The notes: generated by a model from the sequence alone, not told the origin. Positions 44,054-53,030 are shown, counted from the stretch's first letter. The stretch is DNA of 64,000 bases from Piscinibacter caeni (GCA_003265685.1 KZ836107.1:1-64000); one strand, 5' to 3'. Program-made: numbers and translations.

Positions 44054-45343
44054 CTACTGCTGCCGCTCCACCAGCGCCCCGAGCAGCGCCAGCAGCCGCT
44101 CGGACATCGGCCGCCGGCGCCAGTCGCGCAGGTCAACGGACCTGCTGAGCGCGGCATCGCGCTCGAAGTCCTCGCGCAGGCGTGCTGCCAGCGCGCGATC
44201 GGGCAAGGCAAGATTGAGTTCGTCGTTCAGGCCGAACGACCGGTTGTCGAAATTGCTGGACCCGACGACGACCCACAGCTCGTCGACGAGCAGCACCTTG
44301 CAGTGATTCATGCCGGGTTCGTACTCCAGCACTTCCACGCCGGCGCTGAGAAGGTCCCCATAGCGGCGCCGGCTTGCCCGCCGGGCGATCGGGTGGTTGT
44401 TGAAAGCGCCGGGCACGACGACCTGCACACGCACGCCGCGCCGTACCGCCTTCAGCAGTTCGGCCCGCATGCTGCGGTCCGGCAGAAAGTACGGTGAGGT
44501 GATGCGGATCGACCGGCGCGCGCCGGCGATCAGCAACTGGAACAACATGCGTGCCCGCGTGGCCCGGCCCGCCGACGGCGTACCTGTCACGACAATCGCA
44601 TCGGTGCCCACGGCCGGCTGGCTGCCGAGGGCGCGGCAGTGGGCAAAGGATCCGGGATCGGTGAGCAGCTGGCCGGTGCTTTCGAGCCAGTTCTCGGCAA
44701 AGGCGGCCTGCACCGACGTGACGATGGTTCCTTCGAGCCGCACCATGGTGTCGCGCCACGGCGGCTGACCGGGCGGCCCGGTGTCCCACCAGCTCGCAAA
44801 GCCGGCGCCGCCGACGAATGCAACCTCGCCATCGACGACGATCAGTTCGCGGTGCGTGCGGTTGTTGAACCGCTTCAGCGTGTGCCACCGCACCGGCTGA
44901 TACCAGGCAACCTCGCCGCCGGCTGCGCGCAACCCGTCGAAGTACGCAGAAGGTGTTCGCCAGCTGCCGATCGCGTCGATGACCAGGCGCACGCGGACGC
45001 CGGTGCGCGCGCGCTCGGTCAGCAGGTCAACGAGTTGGTCCGTCACGGCGCTCACGTGGAACACGTAGGCCTCTAGGTGCACGCTGCGACGGGCGCGGGC
45101 GATGGTGGCGAACTCCTCGGGATAGAAGGCGACCCCGTTCGTCAGCACCTCGATGGAGGCTGCCTTCGCGACGGGAGCATCGACCAGCGCCGCGAGCAGG
45201 CCCATGAACTCGTGATCCTCCGGCAATGGGAGGCGGTCATCGATGTCGTAAGGCAGACCGGGTTCGGCCAGCACAAGCACGAACAGCAGGCCAAGCAGTG
45301 ACGCGCTGGCCAGCAGGAACAGGTGCCACAACTGGAACGTCAA
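44054..45343 (-). CDS. PLD-family cardiolipin synthase-like protein
   Basis: 429 aa with an N-terminal membrane helix and two phospholipase D motifs. The second is canonical, HCKVLLVD (His347, Lys349) followed by GSSNFDNRS. The first reads THRELIVVDG: His164 is present but the motif Lys is Glu166. GGAGFASW follows as usual. Cardiolipin synthases join phosphatidyl groups in the inner membrane. The Lys-to-Glu change may mark a subfamily or alter activity. Downstream lies the FNR box. Confidence 0.8.
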   Translation of the reverse strand: MTFQLWHLFLLASASLLGLLFVLVLAEPGLPYDIDDRLPLPEDHEFMGLLAALVDAPVAKAASIEVLTNGVAFYPEEFATIARARRSVHLEAYVFHVSAVTDQLVDLLTERARTGVRVRLVIDAIGSWRTPSAYFDGLRAAGGEVAWYQPVRWHTLKRFNNRTHRELIVVDGEVAFVGGAGFASWWDTGPPGQPPWRDTMVRLEGTIVTSVQAAFAENWLESTGQLLTDPGSFAHCRALGSQPAVGTDAIVVTGTPSAGRATRARMLFQLLIAGARRSIRITSPYFLPDRSMRAELLKAVRRGVRVQVVVPGAFNNHPIARRASRRRYGDLLSAGVEVLEYEPGMNHCKVLLVDELWVVVGSSNFDNRSFGLNDELNLALPDRALAARLREDFERDAALSRSVDLRDWRRRPMSERLLALLGALVERQQ

Positions 45344-45349
45344 CGCAGC

Positions 45350-46612
45350 TCAGCGCAGTGCCAGCGCTGCTCCGACACCGACGAGCGCCATCAGCGCATA
45401 AGCCGGCAGCACCTTCAGCGCCAGCGATCGACTGTCGAGCACCCACAACAGCCCGAGCTTGGTGACCTGGTTGACGCCGGCCGCGAGAAAGACCGCCAGG
45501 CCAGCGACCGAGCCGCCCACGACCCCATCGCCGACCATGCGGCCCACCGACAGCGTGATGGCATCGACGTCGACCAGGCCCGAGATCGCCGCCGTGACCA
45601 GCAACCCGGCGTCGCCGAACCGGTCGGCGAGGAATCGCCCGGCGAGCAGCACCGCGGCAAGGAACAGCGCGAACTGAACGGCCGCGGTCAGCTTCAGTGG
45701 GTTCTGTGTAGACAGATCGGGCAGATCCTGCGCATGTTCGCGAGTGGTCAGGTACGCACCGAACGCGGCCCCGGCGACGGCCATGGCAGCCAGGGTCGCG
45801 ACGGTCGCGGTGCCGAGCGCCGGCGCGGCGACGCCGACGAGCACCGCCATGCGGCCGAACATGGCCGCGCACGCGAGCGTTGCCCCTCCGGCAGCCAGGG
45901 GCCGCCACTGCGGGGCCTCCTTGGCCCAACGTGCCAGCGTCGCGGTGGTGGCGGTGCTGGACACCAGTCCGCCGAGCAGTGCGGTGAGCGTGAGCCCGCG
46001 CCGGGCCCCGAACCAGCGCATCAGGACGAAGCCGAGAAACGAGAGCAAGGCAAGCAGCACGACCGCCCACCAGAGCTTGTAGGGATTCAGAGCATCGAAA
46101 GGACCGAACCCGCGATCGGGAAGGACCGGAAGGATGACGACGCTGATCAGCAGCAACTGGATGCCGCTGGTCAACTCGCCTTCGGTGAGCTTGCCGATGC
46201 CACTGTGCATCGGTCGTTTGAGTTGCAGCAGTGCGACCGTCACCACCGCGACGGCAGCGGCGAGCAGTGTGCTGCCACCCGCCGCCAACACGCCGACAAG
46301 GAACGTGGTGATCGCTGCCATCGCCGTGGTCAGGCCCATGACGCTGTGCATGCGGGCCGTCACGATGTAGCCGGCCAGGATCAGCAGCGCCACCACGGCC
46401 AGCACGACGACCAGAATGATCGCCCCCCATCGTTGCGCCAGCAGACCGCTCAGGCCACCGAGCAAGCCGATCAGTGCAAAGGTGCGCAGGCCGGCCACCC
46501 GGTGTCCGTCAGGCAGATCGCGCTGATGCCAACCGCGTTCCAAGCCGATGAGCAGGCCCGCCGCCAGCGCGATCCCGACACCCGTCAGATCCGACAGGGA
46601 CACGCCACTCAT
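45350..46612 (-). CDS. MgtC/DUF4010 family membrane protein
   Basis: 420 aa, about 12 hydrophobic segments. The N-terminal ~140 aa carry the MgtC pattern (GLLIGLERGWH, GLRTFALIGLLGGLSG, TTFLVGVLA); the remainder is the DUF4010 half with GGLVSSTATTATLARWA and SGLVDVDAITLS. Function uncertain; MgtC relatives affect Mg limitation survival and ATP synthase. Overlaps the hydrolase stop and lies 6 nt before the PLD gene. Confidence 0.88.
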   Translation of the reverse strand: MSGVSLSDLTGVGIALAAGLLIGLERGWHQRDLPDGHRVAGLRTFALIGLLGGLSGLLAQRWGAIILVVVLAVVALLILAGYIVTARMHSVMGLTTAMAAITTFLVGVLAAGGSTLLAAAVAVVTVALLQLKRPMHSGIGKLTEGELTSGIQLLLISVVILPVLPDRGFGPFDALNPYKLWWAVVLLALLSFLGFVLMRWFGARRGLTLTALLGGLVSSTATTATLARWAKEAPQWRPLAAGGATLACAAMFGRMAVLVGVAAPALGTATVATLAAMAVAGAAFGAYLTTREHAQDLPDLSTQNPLKLTAAVQFALFLAAVLLAGRFLADRFGDAGLLVTAAISGLVDVDAITLSVGRMVGDGVVGGSVAGLAVFLAAGVNQVTKLGLLWVLDSRSLALKVLPAYALMALVGVGAALALR

Positions 46613-47481
46613 GGGTGCGCCTTCACGCCGGGTCCTGCGGCGCGAGCACATTGCTCCGCGGGGCTCGCCGGCGCCTGCTCCCTGAGTCGCGACAGCCACT
46701 GCTCGATGTGCTGCAGGCATTCCCGCGGCATCCGCAACCAGGGATGGTGGTCCACGCCGCCGAGAACGCGCATCTCCCACGTCGAGCGCGAGGCCGCCAG
46801 TTCCTGCGCCCCAGACAAAGGCGCGGTCAGGTCCGCACCGCCGTGCAACATCAGCACCGGCAGGATCTGCGCCGTCGCCGCGGCCTCGGCGCGCAGGTCA
46901 TGGCGGTACAGTGCTTCCCACAACGACGAGGTCGACGACACCATGTTGTGCGCAACGAGGTCTTCGGCGACTTCGCGCGGGATGTCGCGAAGAAGACGCG
47001 GCAACAGGCGTCCGATGACGCGCCGCGTCAGGATGCACGCGAGTGCGGTTGCCCACATGTTCGTGTAGATCCAGCCGCCACGTTGCCGCGCAAACCAGGC
47101 GACGGCTCCTTCGGCGCCGCCGAAGTTGGGAAGACTGATCAGCACGAGCCGCCTGACGACCGACGGATAGCGGGCGGCATAGGCAAGCGCCAGCGCGGCC
47201 CCGAGGGAGTGCCCGACCAGCGTCAAGGAGCGCTCCCCGGCCAGGCTCGCATGCAGAGCGGCGACGTGGCGCTCGACGCTGTAGCGCATCCAGGGCTTCG
47301 GCGACTCACCGAAGCCGAGCAGGTCGATCAGGACGGTGCGGTGCCCCGACAGTGCGAACGGCACCGGCCCGCAGGTCCAGTAGCGATGGGTCCCGCCCAG
47401 TCCGTGCAGCAAGACTGCGCAATGCCGACCGTGCCCCGCGTCGAAGCGCTTCAGCGGCAGTGTTTCGGTCCACATGCGCAT
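46609..47481 (-). CDS. Alpha/beta-fold hydrolase
   Basis: 290 aa (ATG 47481 or 47475). LLHGLGGTHRYW oxyanion region, nucleophile elbow GHSLGAALALAYAARYP, LMLHGGADLTAP with the acid, and HHPWLRMP carrying the likely catalytic His. Resembles BioH/MhpC-like esterases; no substrate can be named. Cytoplasmic, no signal. Confidence 0.85.
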   Translation of the reverse strand: MRMWTETLPLKRFDAGHGRHCAVLLHGLGGTHRYWTCGPVPFALSGHRTVLIDLLGFGESPKPWMRYSVERHVAALHASLAGERSLTLVGHSLGAALALAYAARYPSVVRRLVLISLPNFGGAEGAVAWFARQRGGWIYTNMWATALACILTRRVIGRLLPRLLRDIPREVAEDLVAHNMVSSTSSLWEALYRHDLRAEAAATAQILPVLMLHGGADLTAPLSGAQELAASRSTWEMRVLGGVDHHPWLRMPRECLQHIEQWLSRLREQAPASPAEQCARAAGPGVKAHP

Positions 47482-47495
47482 CGGCTGCCACGGCC

Positions 47496-47882
47496 TCAGT
47501 TCTGGCGCTGAAGCCGAACGTCGATCCGCGCCCGGCTCGGCGACTTGTTGCTCCACATCCAGCAGTAGTCCTCGCGAACCGCGACCCGCAAGGTGTCCTG
47601 TCCGGAACTCACCTGAGCCTGCTTGGCCGGAAACTCGGCCTCCTTGCCCACGTGATAGTGAATATTGAAGTCGACAGGTACGGACGCGGCGAACTCCCAG
47701 TGGATAGCGTCCCCCGGCGCGAGCTTGCCGCAAAGCTCGACGAATTTTCCCGGCTCGACGCTGGCGCCATGAGCGAACGCGCCGTCGCGGCTCCAGGCGA
47801 TCTCGACGATGTGGGAGGCCGCGAAGGCTTGGCTTGCCGTCACCAACGCAATGGCGGCCATGGCGATTCTGGCGGTCTGCAT
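47496..47882 (-). CDS. Exported protein of unknown function
   Basis: 128 aa with signal peptide (AFAA at about 19-22). Mature part has VEPGKFVELCGKLAPGDAIHWEF, FNIHYHVGKE and DYCWMWSNKS: one Cys pair, several His/Trp. Looks like a small beta-barrel or GOLD-like periplasmic protein. ATG 47882 chosen because the signal starts there. Not recognised otherwise. Confidence 0.65.
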   Translation of the reverse strand: MQTARIAMAAIALVTASQAFAASHIVEIAWSRDGAFAHGASVEPGKFVELCGKLAPGDAIHWEFAASVPVDFNIHYHVGKEAEFPAKQAQVSSGQDTLRVAVREDYCWMWSNKSPSRARIDVRLQRQN

Positions 47883-47965
47883 GAACTTTGGTCCTTGTTG
47901 GGTCAGCATCATCTTCGACGTCGCACGGTGCTGCCTTGACGCGCGACACGTTTCCCCACCCGTCC

Positions 47966-48163
47966 TCATCGTCGCTTTCGGCGCTTCACCTTCCGAGGCT
48001 TCGGCTGCTGCGGCCGGCTTCCGTCAGCATTCCTGCGACGGTTCTTCCAGGCAAGGACCAGCGCCAGTCCGATGATGACTGCAGCGCTCGCCAAGCCGCC
48101 GACCAGCATGAGCCCCAGTTCGCCGTGCGACAGACTCGAGAGGTTCCTGAACTCGTGCGGCAT
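47966..48163 (-). CDS. Small single-pass membrane protein
   Basis: 65 aa: short soluble start, one helix (LMLVGGLASAAVIIGLALVLAW) and a very basic tail ending KPRKVKRRKRR. Five nt after the cytochrome gene, so co-transcribed. Unknown function; possibly a c-type cytochrome accessory. Confidence 0.55.
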   Translation of the reverse strand: MPHEFRNLSSLSHGELGLMLVGGLASAAVIIGLALVLAWKNRRRNADGSRPQQPKPRKVKRRKRR

Positions 48164-48167
48164 CGGC

Positions 48168-48647
48168 TCAGCGCTGCCGGGACGAACTTCGGTTCAGTTC
48201 GTCGTGCTGGGCCCGGATGCTGACGGGCCACTGGGCCTTGATCCAGGAGAGCGCGGCCACGATTTCGGCATCGGTCAGCACGCCTTCATACGCAGGCATC
48301 GAAGACTCGTACGACGCCAGGTTCGCAGCCTTGGCGACGCCGACCTTCGTGATGCGGAAAAGCGTCTCGTCGGGGTGGTGCCACGTATGCCCGGACGCAT
48401 CGTGCGGCGGTGCCGGCAGGCGGCCTTGCGCGTCTCTCTGGCGCCAGTTGGGCTGGCCCTCGAGCTTCGCCCCGTGACAGGCGGCACAGTGCATCGCGTA
48501 GACCTGCCGGCCCAGCGTCGTCACCTGCACATCGTCAGGTTCGAGCAGCCCGGTGCTTGCCGGCTTCGGCGCCAGGCTCGAGATGGCAACGACCAGAACC
48601 ACCGCACCGATCACGGCCGCAGCCAGGAACAACCGGCTTCGTTTCAT
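48168..48647 (-). CDS. Membrane-anchored monoheme cytochrome c
   Basis: 159 aa from ATG 48647. Uncleaved helix at 6-24, heme motif CAACH at 54-58 and a probable distal Met in SSMPAY near 125, the class I cytochrome c pattern (GRQVYAMHCAACHG, LTDAEIVAALSWIK). Periplasm-facing electron carrier; partners not evident, though the Cyc2-like protein at 16925 is a conceivable donor. Confidence 0.9.
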   Translation of the reverse strand: MKRSRLFLAAAVIGAVVLVVAISSLAPKPASTGLLEPDDVQVTTLGRQVYAMHCAACHGAKLEGQPNWRQRDAQGRLPAPPHDASGHTWHHPDETLFRITKVGVAKAANLASYESSMPAYEGVLTDAEIVAALSWIKAQWPVSIRAQHDELNRSSSRQR

Positions 48648-48666
48648 GCGCTCGTCCTGACCAACA

Positions 48667-49206
48667 TCACATCCGCGCATCCGAACGCAGGAGATCGCGC
48701 GCCTGCGTCCGGACCATCCGCCAGCTTGCAAAGGCCAGCCACATCCCGATTCCTGCGGAGGCCACGCATGGGAGCCATTCCAGGTCGGGGCGCAATGCCG
48801 CGAACGTCACCGCGATGCCTCCGGCGACGAAGGCCCAGAAGCGCGTTTCGGCCCAACGGGCCTGCCAGTCCACCTGGACAAGAACCAGAAGGGCGGCAGC
48901 GGACGCGACCAACGCGAGCGTGGCGCGCGCATGGTGATGCCCCATCTGCCAGTAGCCCGCCAAGCCGGCCGCGATGACGGCGAACAGCGCAACGGCGGCC
49001 AGCAGCCCAAACAGGCCTACGAAGAGACATCGCACACCAGCACGCCATGCATCCCATGGAGCGCCGTCGTCCATGCGCCAAAGGAACAGCCGATGCGCCG
49101 CGGCGGCGGCGGCCGCGAGCAACACGCACTCGTGCCACGCCAGACCCGCAGCACTCAGCGTGGCAACGATGCCGACGCTGAGCGCCTTCGCGGCCGAGGA
49201 GCGCAT
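48667..49206 (-). CDS. Five-helix membrane protein, unknown
   Basis: 179 aa with about five hydrophobic segments and HHH in MGHHHARATLAL. Similar in layout to CopD/CopC-fused or small copper resistance membrane proteins, but no firm family. Its N-terminal 20 codons are duplicated at 51591-51651 together with the cusF gene. Confidence 0.6.
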   Translation of the reverse strand: MRSSAAKALSVGIVATLSAAGLAWHECVLLAAAAAAAHRLFLWRMDDGAPWDAWRAGVRCLFVGLFGLLAAVALFAVIAAGLAGYWQMGHHHARATLALVASAAALLVLVQVDWQARWAETRFWAFVAGGIAVTFAALRPDLEWLPCVASAGIGMWLAFASWRMVRTQARDLLRSDARM

Positions 49207-49225
49207 CGCGCCGTCCTCGCAGGAC

Positions 49226-49555
49226 TTAGCGAACGACCTCGAGGTCCGTGACCGTGAACTTGCCCGCCTCGTTGACGGCCTTGAACTTCACCTTGTCCCC
49301 GGCCTGGCCGAGCATGGCCTTGTCGCGCACGTTGAACACCATGGTCATGGCCGGCATGTCCAGGTTCTTGATGTCGCCATGCTTCAGGGTGATCTTCTTG
49401 GCTTCCTTGTCGATCTTGCGCACTTCGCCTTCGCTCATCGAGGCGGGCATGCCGCCCATCTTGCTGTGATCCATCGCCTGGGCGTGGGTGCTGATCGCGA
49501 ACGGCGCCGAGGCGGCAAAGGCCAGGGCGACAAGGAAGGGCTTGACGGTCTTCAT
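49226..49555 (-). CDS. cusF: CusF-type periplasmic copper-binding protein (copy 1)
   Basis: 109 aa. Signal peptide (THAQA near 25), HSKMGGM, then the CusF fold: GEVRKIDKEAKKITLKHGDI, DMPAMTMVFNV and KFKAVNEAGKFTVTDLEVV. His in KHGDI and Met in MPAMTM are the Cu(I)/Ag(I) ligands. Chaperones Cu(I) in the periplasm. TAA stop. Closely related copy at 51669-52013. Confidence 0.92.
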   Translation of the reverse strand: MKTVKPFLVALAFAASAPFAISTHAQAMDHSKMGGMPASMSEGEVRKIDKEAKKITLKHGDIKNLDMPAMTMVFNVRDKAMLGQAGDKVKFKAVNEAGKFTVTDLEVVR

Positions 49556-49650
49556 TTCGAATGCTGCGCAGGGGTGTGAAACAAAATTATGCCGGGGCGC
49601 GGAGCACCGAAAGATGCCGTGCGCCACCGCCATGCCGTGACGATCGTCAC

Positions 49651-49850
49651 TCAGCGCTTGTGGCTGCCATGGCCGTCGATCTTGGTGGCGCCGGCCTTCT
49701 GCGCGACGTTGACGAGGTCCTTCATGCCGGCGTCGTAGTGGCCCGGTCCTTGTCCGTCGCCTTCACCGCCTTGGTGATGGTGCTTGCGCAATGTCGATCA
49801 ACGCCGGCATCACGAGGAGCCCTCATGAACGCAGGTCCGAGACTCGCCAA
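49651..49850 (-). pseudogene. Frameshifted remnant of a small exported protein
   Basis: Two minus frames join into one plausible C-terminus: ASTITKAVKATDK in one, then GPGHYDAGMKDLVNVAQKAG and a DGHGSHKR end in the next, stopping at 49651. No intact start was found upstream. The stretch 49850-49998 shows nothing else I can support. Confidence 0.45.
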
Positions 49851-49998
49851 TCCGAACGCCATCAAGCGTGCGACGAGAGCACGCAGGATCGGGGCCGGTG
49901 CTTTGTCCGGCCCGAAGCGCTCCATCGTCAACGCCTCGGTCGACGTCCGGCGCCCCGACGCAGCCCGAAACGCACGATGGCAAGCCGGTTGAACGACT

Positions 49999-50358
49999 TC
50001 AGCGGCCGACGTATGTCCAGCCGGGTTCGCCTTCAATGTAGCGCCAGCCGTCGTTCTGACGTTGCTCGATCAGCCGCGCGGCCTGTCTGGCCTCCTCGCG
50101 GCTGGATGTGAAGCCGGCCACCGGCGTCGTCGGCGGTGTGTAATTCCGTTCGCGCTGCTGCAGTAGCAACGTTCCGTCGCGCCGAGCGACCTCCAGTTCC
50201 CGCTTCACTTCGCTGCGGGTGAGGGTACTGGGCACCGACTCGAAAACGACACCTGCCTCCCCGCCGATCCATTTGAAACCATCCGAGGCGGCATGGGCGA
50301 GCGGGGCGGCGAACGCGGCGGCGACGGCGATGGCGCAAGAGAAAGTGCGACTTGACAT
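49999..50358 (-). CDS. Exported DUF4148-like protein
   Basis: 119 aa with signal peptide (LAHAA near 21). FKWIGGEAGVVFESVPSTLTRSEVKRELEVARRDG is the DUF4148 helix region with TRSEVKxEL; the C-terminus has SREEARQAARL and a GEPGWTYVGR end. GGEAGVVF also occurs in the paralog at 57606-57968. Function unknown, common in Burkholderiales. Confidence 0.78.
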   Translation of the reverse strand: MSSRTFSCAIAVAAAFAAPLAHAASDGFKWIGGEAGVVFESVPSTLTRSEVKRELEVARRDGTLLLQQRERNYTPPTTPVAGFTSSREEARQAARLIEQRQNDGWRYIEGEPGWTYVGR

Positions 50359-50563
50359 GGTGAGACTCCTTGATCGACGAACGTTGGCGTGAGCGCTCGG
50401 CCGCGGCGCCGCCTTGAACGCCTGGCGTCGCAGCCGACATGTCACGCAACCACTGTAGGAATCGCACCCCGACCGAATCATGACGGCGCCATTACGAAGT
50501 CGTCAGGTTGGGAAGAAGGCCGCTGCGGCGGCTTCCTCGGTGCCGGGCACCGCGATCGTTCGA

Positions 50564-50640
50564 TCAGAAGCGATGGCGAAGCCCGAATTCGTAGCCCGTC
50601 GACCTCTGGCCCGTGGCCGGATTGACCGGCCCGCTGCCCG
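50564..50640 (-). pseudogene. Possible C-terminal remnant of an outer-membrane barrel
   Basis: A minus frame ends GPVNPATGQRSTGYEFGLRHRF at 50564; the last residues match the GLRHxF end of GbpC-type porins (compare 58195-59181). Nothing upstream in the frame looks like a barrel, so this is at best a fossil tail. The rest of 50359-50763 holds no supported gene. Confidence 0.3.
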
Positions 50641-50763
50641 ATCGTCCACCGGCCGGTGCGAATGTCGGAAACGAGCCGGCAGAGTCCTCCCAGAGGTCTG
50701 AGCCGTGTCGCCCGCGCCGTCCCGTCGTGCGAGCGACGCGGCTCCGGCGGTCCGGGGCCCTGC

Positions 50764-51456
50764 TCAGGGTGGACTGCGCAGTCCGTGCTGCCACAGATCC
50801 CGAACCTGCTCGAAGAGGTTCGAGCCGAGCGGGTAGGTTTGCGGGTCCTTGACCAAACGCAGCCACGCGCGGGTGTCGTGGTGCGCACCCGGAACGGGTT
50901 GATCGTCGCGGACGCGGCAGAACCAGGAATGCACGTGCTCGTAGTGCGCCGGATGGTGGGTGAGCGTCCACGCGAGACCCACCAGGTCGGCGTAGCCCTC
51001 CTCGCGCCGTGCTTCGCGCATCTCGCGCCGCACGTGTGCAAGGTCCATGTCGCGGATGGCCCCGGGGTCGGTCGCGTCGACGAAGCCAGCCGGGAGCGTG
51101 CGCCACGCACCCTGCACGAAACGCCAGCAGTGGCCGATCTCGTGGGCGACCATCGCCTCGATGACGGGGCTCAGCAAGTCCGACTCGATCTGCGCCAGCG
51201 TCGCGTCGGCATCCGGATTGCCGCGTATCGCGAACACGAGCTTGCAGCGCTGGCCGGCGAAGCCCATGGACAGCGGCGGGTCGCCCGGCTTGGCGTGCAA
51301 CTCAAAATCAACATCCAGCGGGAGGCGCTGTTCCCTTGCAAAGGTCAGCACGGGCATGCTGTTTCGTAGCCATTGCATCTCCGCCGCCGTGAGGTCACCG
51401 GCGTGAGACGTGGCAGCGCCGAGTGCCGAAACAGCGAGAAAGAATGGGCGGTGCAT
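50764..51456 (-). CDS. Exported zinc-metallopeptidase-like protein
   Basis: 230 aa with a signal peptide (TSHA near 20). AMVAHEIGHCWRF contains HExxH, and the downstream EEGYADLVGLAW could give the third ligand (Glu), a gluzincin-like layout. CRVRDDQP and the Trp-rich C-terminus are of unknown role. Not assignable to a named peptidase. Confidence 0.65.
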   Translation of the reverse strand: MHRPFFLAVSALGAATSHAGDLTAAEMQWLRNSMPVLTFAREQRLPLDVDFELHAKPGDPPLSMGFAGQRCKLVFAIRGNPDADATLAQIESDLLSPVIEAMVAHEIGHCWRFVQGAWRTLPAGFVDATDPGAIRDMDLAHVRREMREARREEGYADLVGLAWTLTHHPAHYEHVHSWFCRVRDDQPVPGAHHDTRAWLRLVKDPQTYPLGSNLFEQVRDLWQHGLRSPP

Positions 51457-51513
51457 TGCCCACGATTGCACCACAGATGAGGTTGGCAGGCGCCGGCCAA
51501 GCCCCCGGGATTT

Positions 51514-51651
51514 TCAGGCCTTTGTGAGAAATGGTGCGATCTCGTCGACTGGCGCCTCCGTGGCGCGAACTGTCCCAGTCGCCCAGGTCCCCGCGGCACT
51601 CAGCGTGGCAACGATGCCGACGCTGAGCGCCTTGGCGACCGAGGAGCGCAT
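51514..51651 (-). pseudogene. Truncated duplicate of the 48667-49206 gene start
   Basis: Begins MRSSVAKALSVGIVATLSAAG, nearly identical to the first 21 residues of the 179-aa membrane protein, then runs into unrelated sequence and stops after 45 codons. It lies just downstream of the second cusF, as the intact gene does after the first. Confidence 0.75.
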
Positions 51652-51668
51652 CGCGCCGCCTCGCAGTC
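51591..51668 (-). repeat. Duplicated block shared with 49147-49225
   Basis: From CCGCGGCACTCAGCG through the end of the second cusF, the nucleotide sequence follows 49147-49225 with few changes; the similarity continues through both cusF coding regions. A direct duplication of about 0.4 kb, 2.4 kb apart. Confidence 0.85.
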
Positions 51669-52013
51669 TCAGCGAACCACCTTGAGGTCCGTGACAGTGA
51701 ACTTGCCCGCTTCGTTGACGGCCTTGAACTTCACCTTGTCGCCGGCCTTGACCTGGTCGAGCATGGCCTTGTCGCGCACGTTGAACACCATGGTCATGGC
51801 CGGCATCTCGAGGCTCTTGATGTCGCCATGCTTCAACGTGATCTTGGCCGCGTCGGTATCGACCTTCCGGACTTCTGCATCGGTCATCTCGTCGGCCGCT
51901 GCCGCCGGACTGCTCGCGGCATGGTGACCCGCGTGCTCGTCGGCCTTCTGCTGTGCCCAGACGGGTGTACTCAGGGCGATGGAAGCCATCAGGGCGGGGA
52001 GTGCAAACTTCAT
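51669..52013 (-). CDS. cusF: CusF-type periplasmic copper-binding protein (copy 2)
   Basis: 114 aa. Signal peptide (VWAQ near 21), a His-rich linker (EHAGHHAAS) absent from copy 1, then the CusF fold: AEVRKVDTDAAKITLKHGDI, EMPAMTMVFNVRDKAML and KFKAVNEAGKFTVTDLKVV. The C-terminal half is almost identical to copy 1. 17 nt from the DUF411 gene. Confidence 0.92.
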   Translation of the reverse strand: MKFALPALMASIALSTPVWAQQKADEHAGHHAASSPAAAADEMTDAEVRKVDTDAAKITLKHGDIKSLEMPAMTMVFNVRDKAMLDQVKAGDKVKFKAVNEAGKFTVTDLKVVR

Positions 52014-52030
52014 GACGATCCTTTCATGGG

Positions 52031-52522
52031 TCAACGATAAGAACTGAAGACGCGCGTGCTGCCGTCCTTGGCGACAAGCAGCACGTCGAAGGGATCCCGC
52101 TGGTCGCCGTAGTCCGGGCCGTCCATGCCGGGAGAGCCGACGGGCATGCCGGGGACCGCCAAGCCCACGGCGTCGGGCGCCTCCTTGATCAGGCGCAGCA
52201 CATCGGCCGCGGGCACATGACCTTCGACGGCGTAGCGGCCGACCACCACGGTATGGCAGGAGCCGAGTTTCATCGGCAGCTTCATGTGCGCGCGCGCCGC
52301 CGTGTTGCCAACGTCGTGCACCGACACGCGGAAGCCGCGCGACTCGACGTGCTTGATCCACTCTTTGCAGCAGCCGCAGGACGGGCTCTTCCACACCTCC
52401 ATGTGGAGGGGCTGCGTCTGTGCGCGCAGCAGGCTCGGCCCCAGCAATGCGACGGCTCCAGAAGCCGCCAGCAGTGCCCGACGAGTCTTTCCCCGCCGCG
52501 TCACATCAATGCTTGTGCGCAT
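52031..52522 (-). CDS. DUF411 metal-binding protein
   Basis: 163 aa (or 166 from 52531). Signal with TRRALLAASGAVAL, then the thioredoxin-like DUF411 body: VWKSPSCGCCKEWIKHVE with CGCC, and SCHTVVVGRYAVEGHVPAADV, LAVPGMPVGSPGM. Periplasmic, found with copper resistance genes in many bacteria. The start overlaps the cupredoxin stop. Confidence 0.9.
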   Translation of the reverse strand: MRTSIDVTRRGKTRRALLAASGAVALLGPSLLRAQTQPLHMEVWKSPSCGCCKEWIKHVESRGFRVSVHDVGNTAARAHMKLPMKLGSCHTVVVGRYAVEGHVPAADVLRLIKEAPDAVGLAVPGMPVGSPGMDGPDYGDQRDPFDVLLVAKDGSTRVFSSYR

Positions 52523-53030
52523 GCCCGTCACCCTTGGCGCTCGACGCGGCGACCTTGATCTTGCCGACCATGCCGGCCTGGTAGTGGCCGGCGATCAAAC
52601 AAGCGAAGTCGAAATCTCCGGGCCGGTTGAAGGTCCAGACGATCTCGCCCGTCTTGCCCGGCCCGACGTGGGCCATGTATGGTTCGTCGTGTTCCATGGT
52701 CGGGAACTTGATCATCAGTTCGGCATGCTTGTCGTTCTCGGCTTTCGTTCCGATCACGAACTCATGCATGGTCTTGCCGGTGTTGCGCACGACAAACTTC
52801 ACCGTTTCTCCCTGTCGCACCTCGATGCTGTCCGGAGTGAAACGCATGTTGTCGGCCATGCCGATTTCGATGGTTCGCTTGGCAGACTTGGCGTCGCCGG
52901 CGATGCCCCAGTCCTTCTGTTCCTTCTTGACCGGGCCGGCCTTCTTGGCATGAGCCTCGTCACCGTGCGCCATTGCGGAGGCGGAGATGGCCACGAACGC
53001 AGCCGCGAGAATTTGCTTGAACTGCTTCAT
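52506..53030 (-). CDS. Cupredoxin-domain protein (plastocyanin/azurin-like)
   Basis: 174 aa with signal peptide (AMAH near 21). Type 1 copper site: His in TMHEFVIG, then Cys, His and Met in DFACLIAGHYQAGM. His-rich tail (GDGHAHKH). Periplasmic electron carrier or Cu(I) buffer for the multicopper oxidase just upstream (52 nt gap). Confidence 0.92.
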   Translation of the reverse strand: MKQFKQILAAAFVAISASAMAHGDEAHAKKAGPVKKEQKDWGIAGDAKSAKRTIEIGMADNMRFTPDSIEVRQGETVKFVVRNTGKTMHEFVIGTKAENDKHAELMIKFPTMEHDEPYMAHVGPGKTGEIVWTFNRPGDFDFACLIAGHYQAGMVGKIKVAASSAKGDGHAHKH

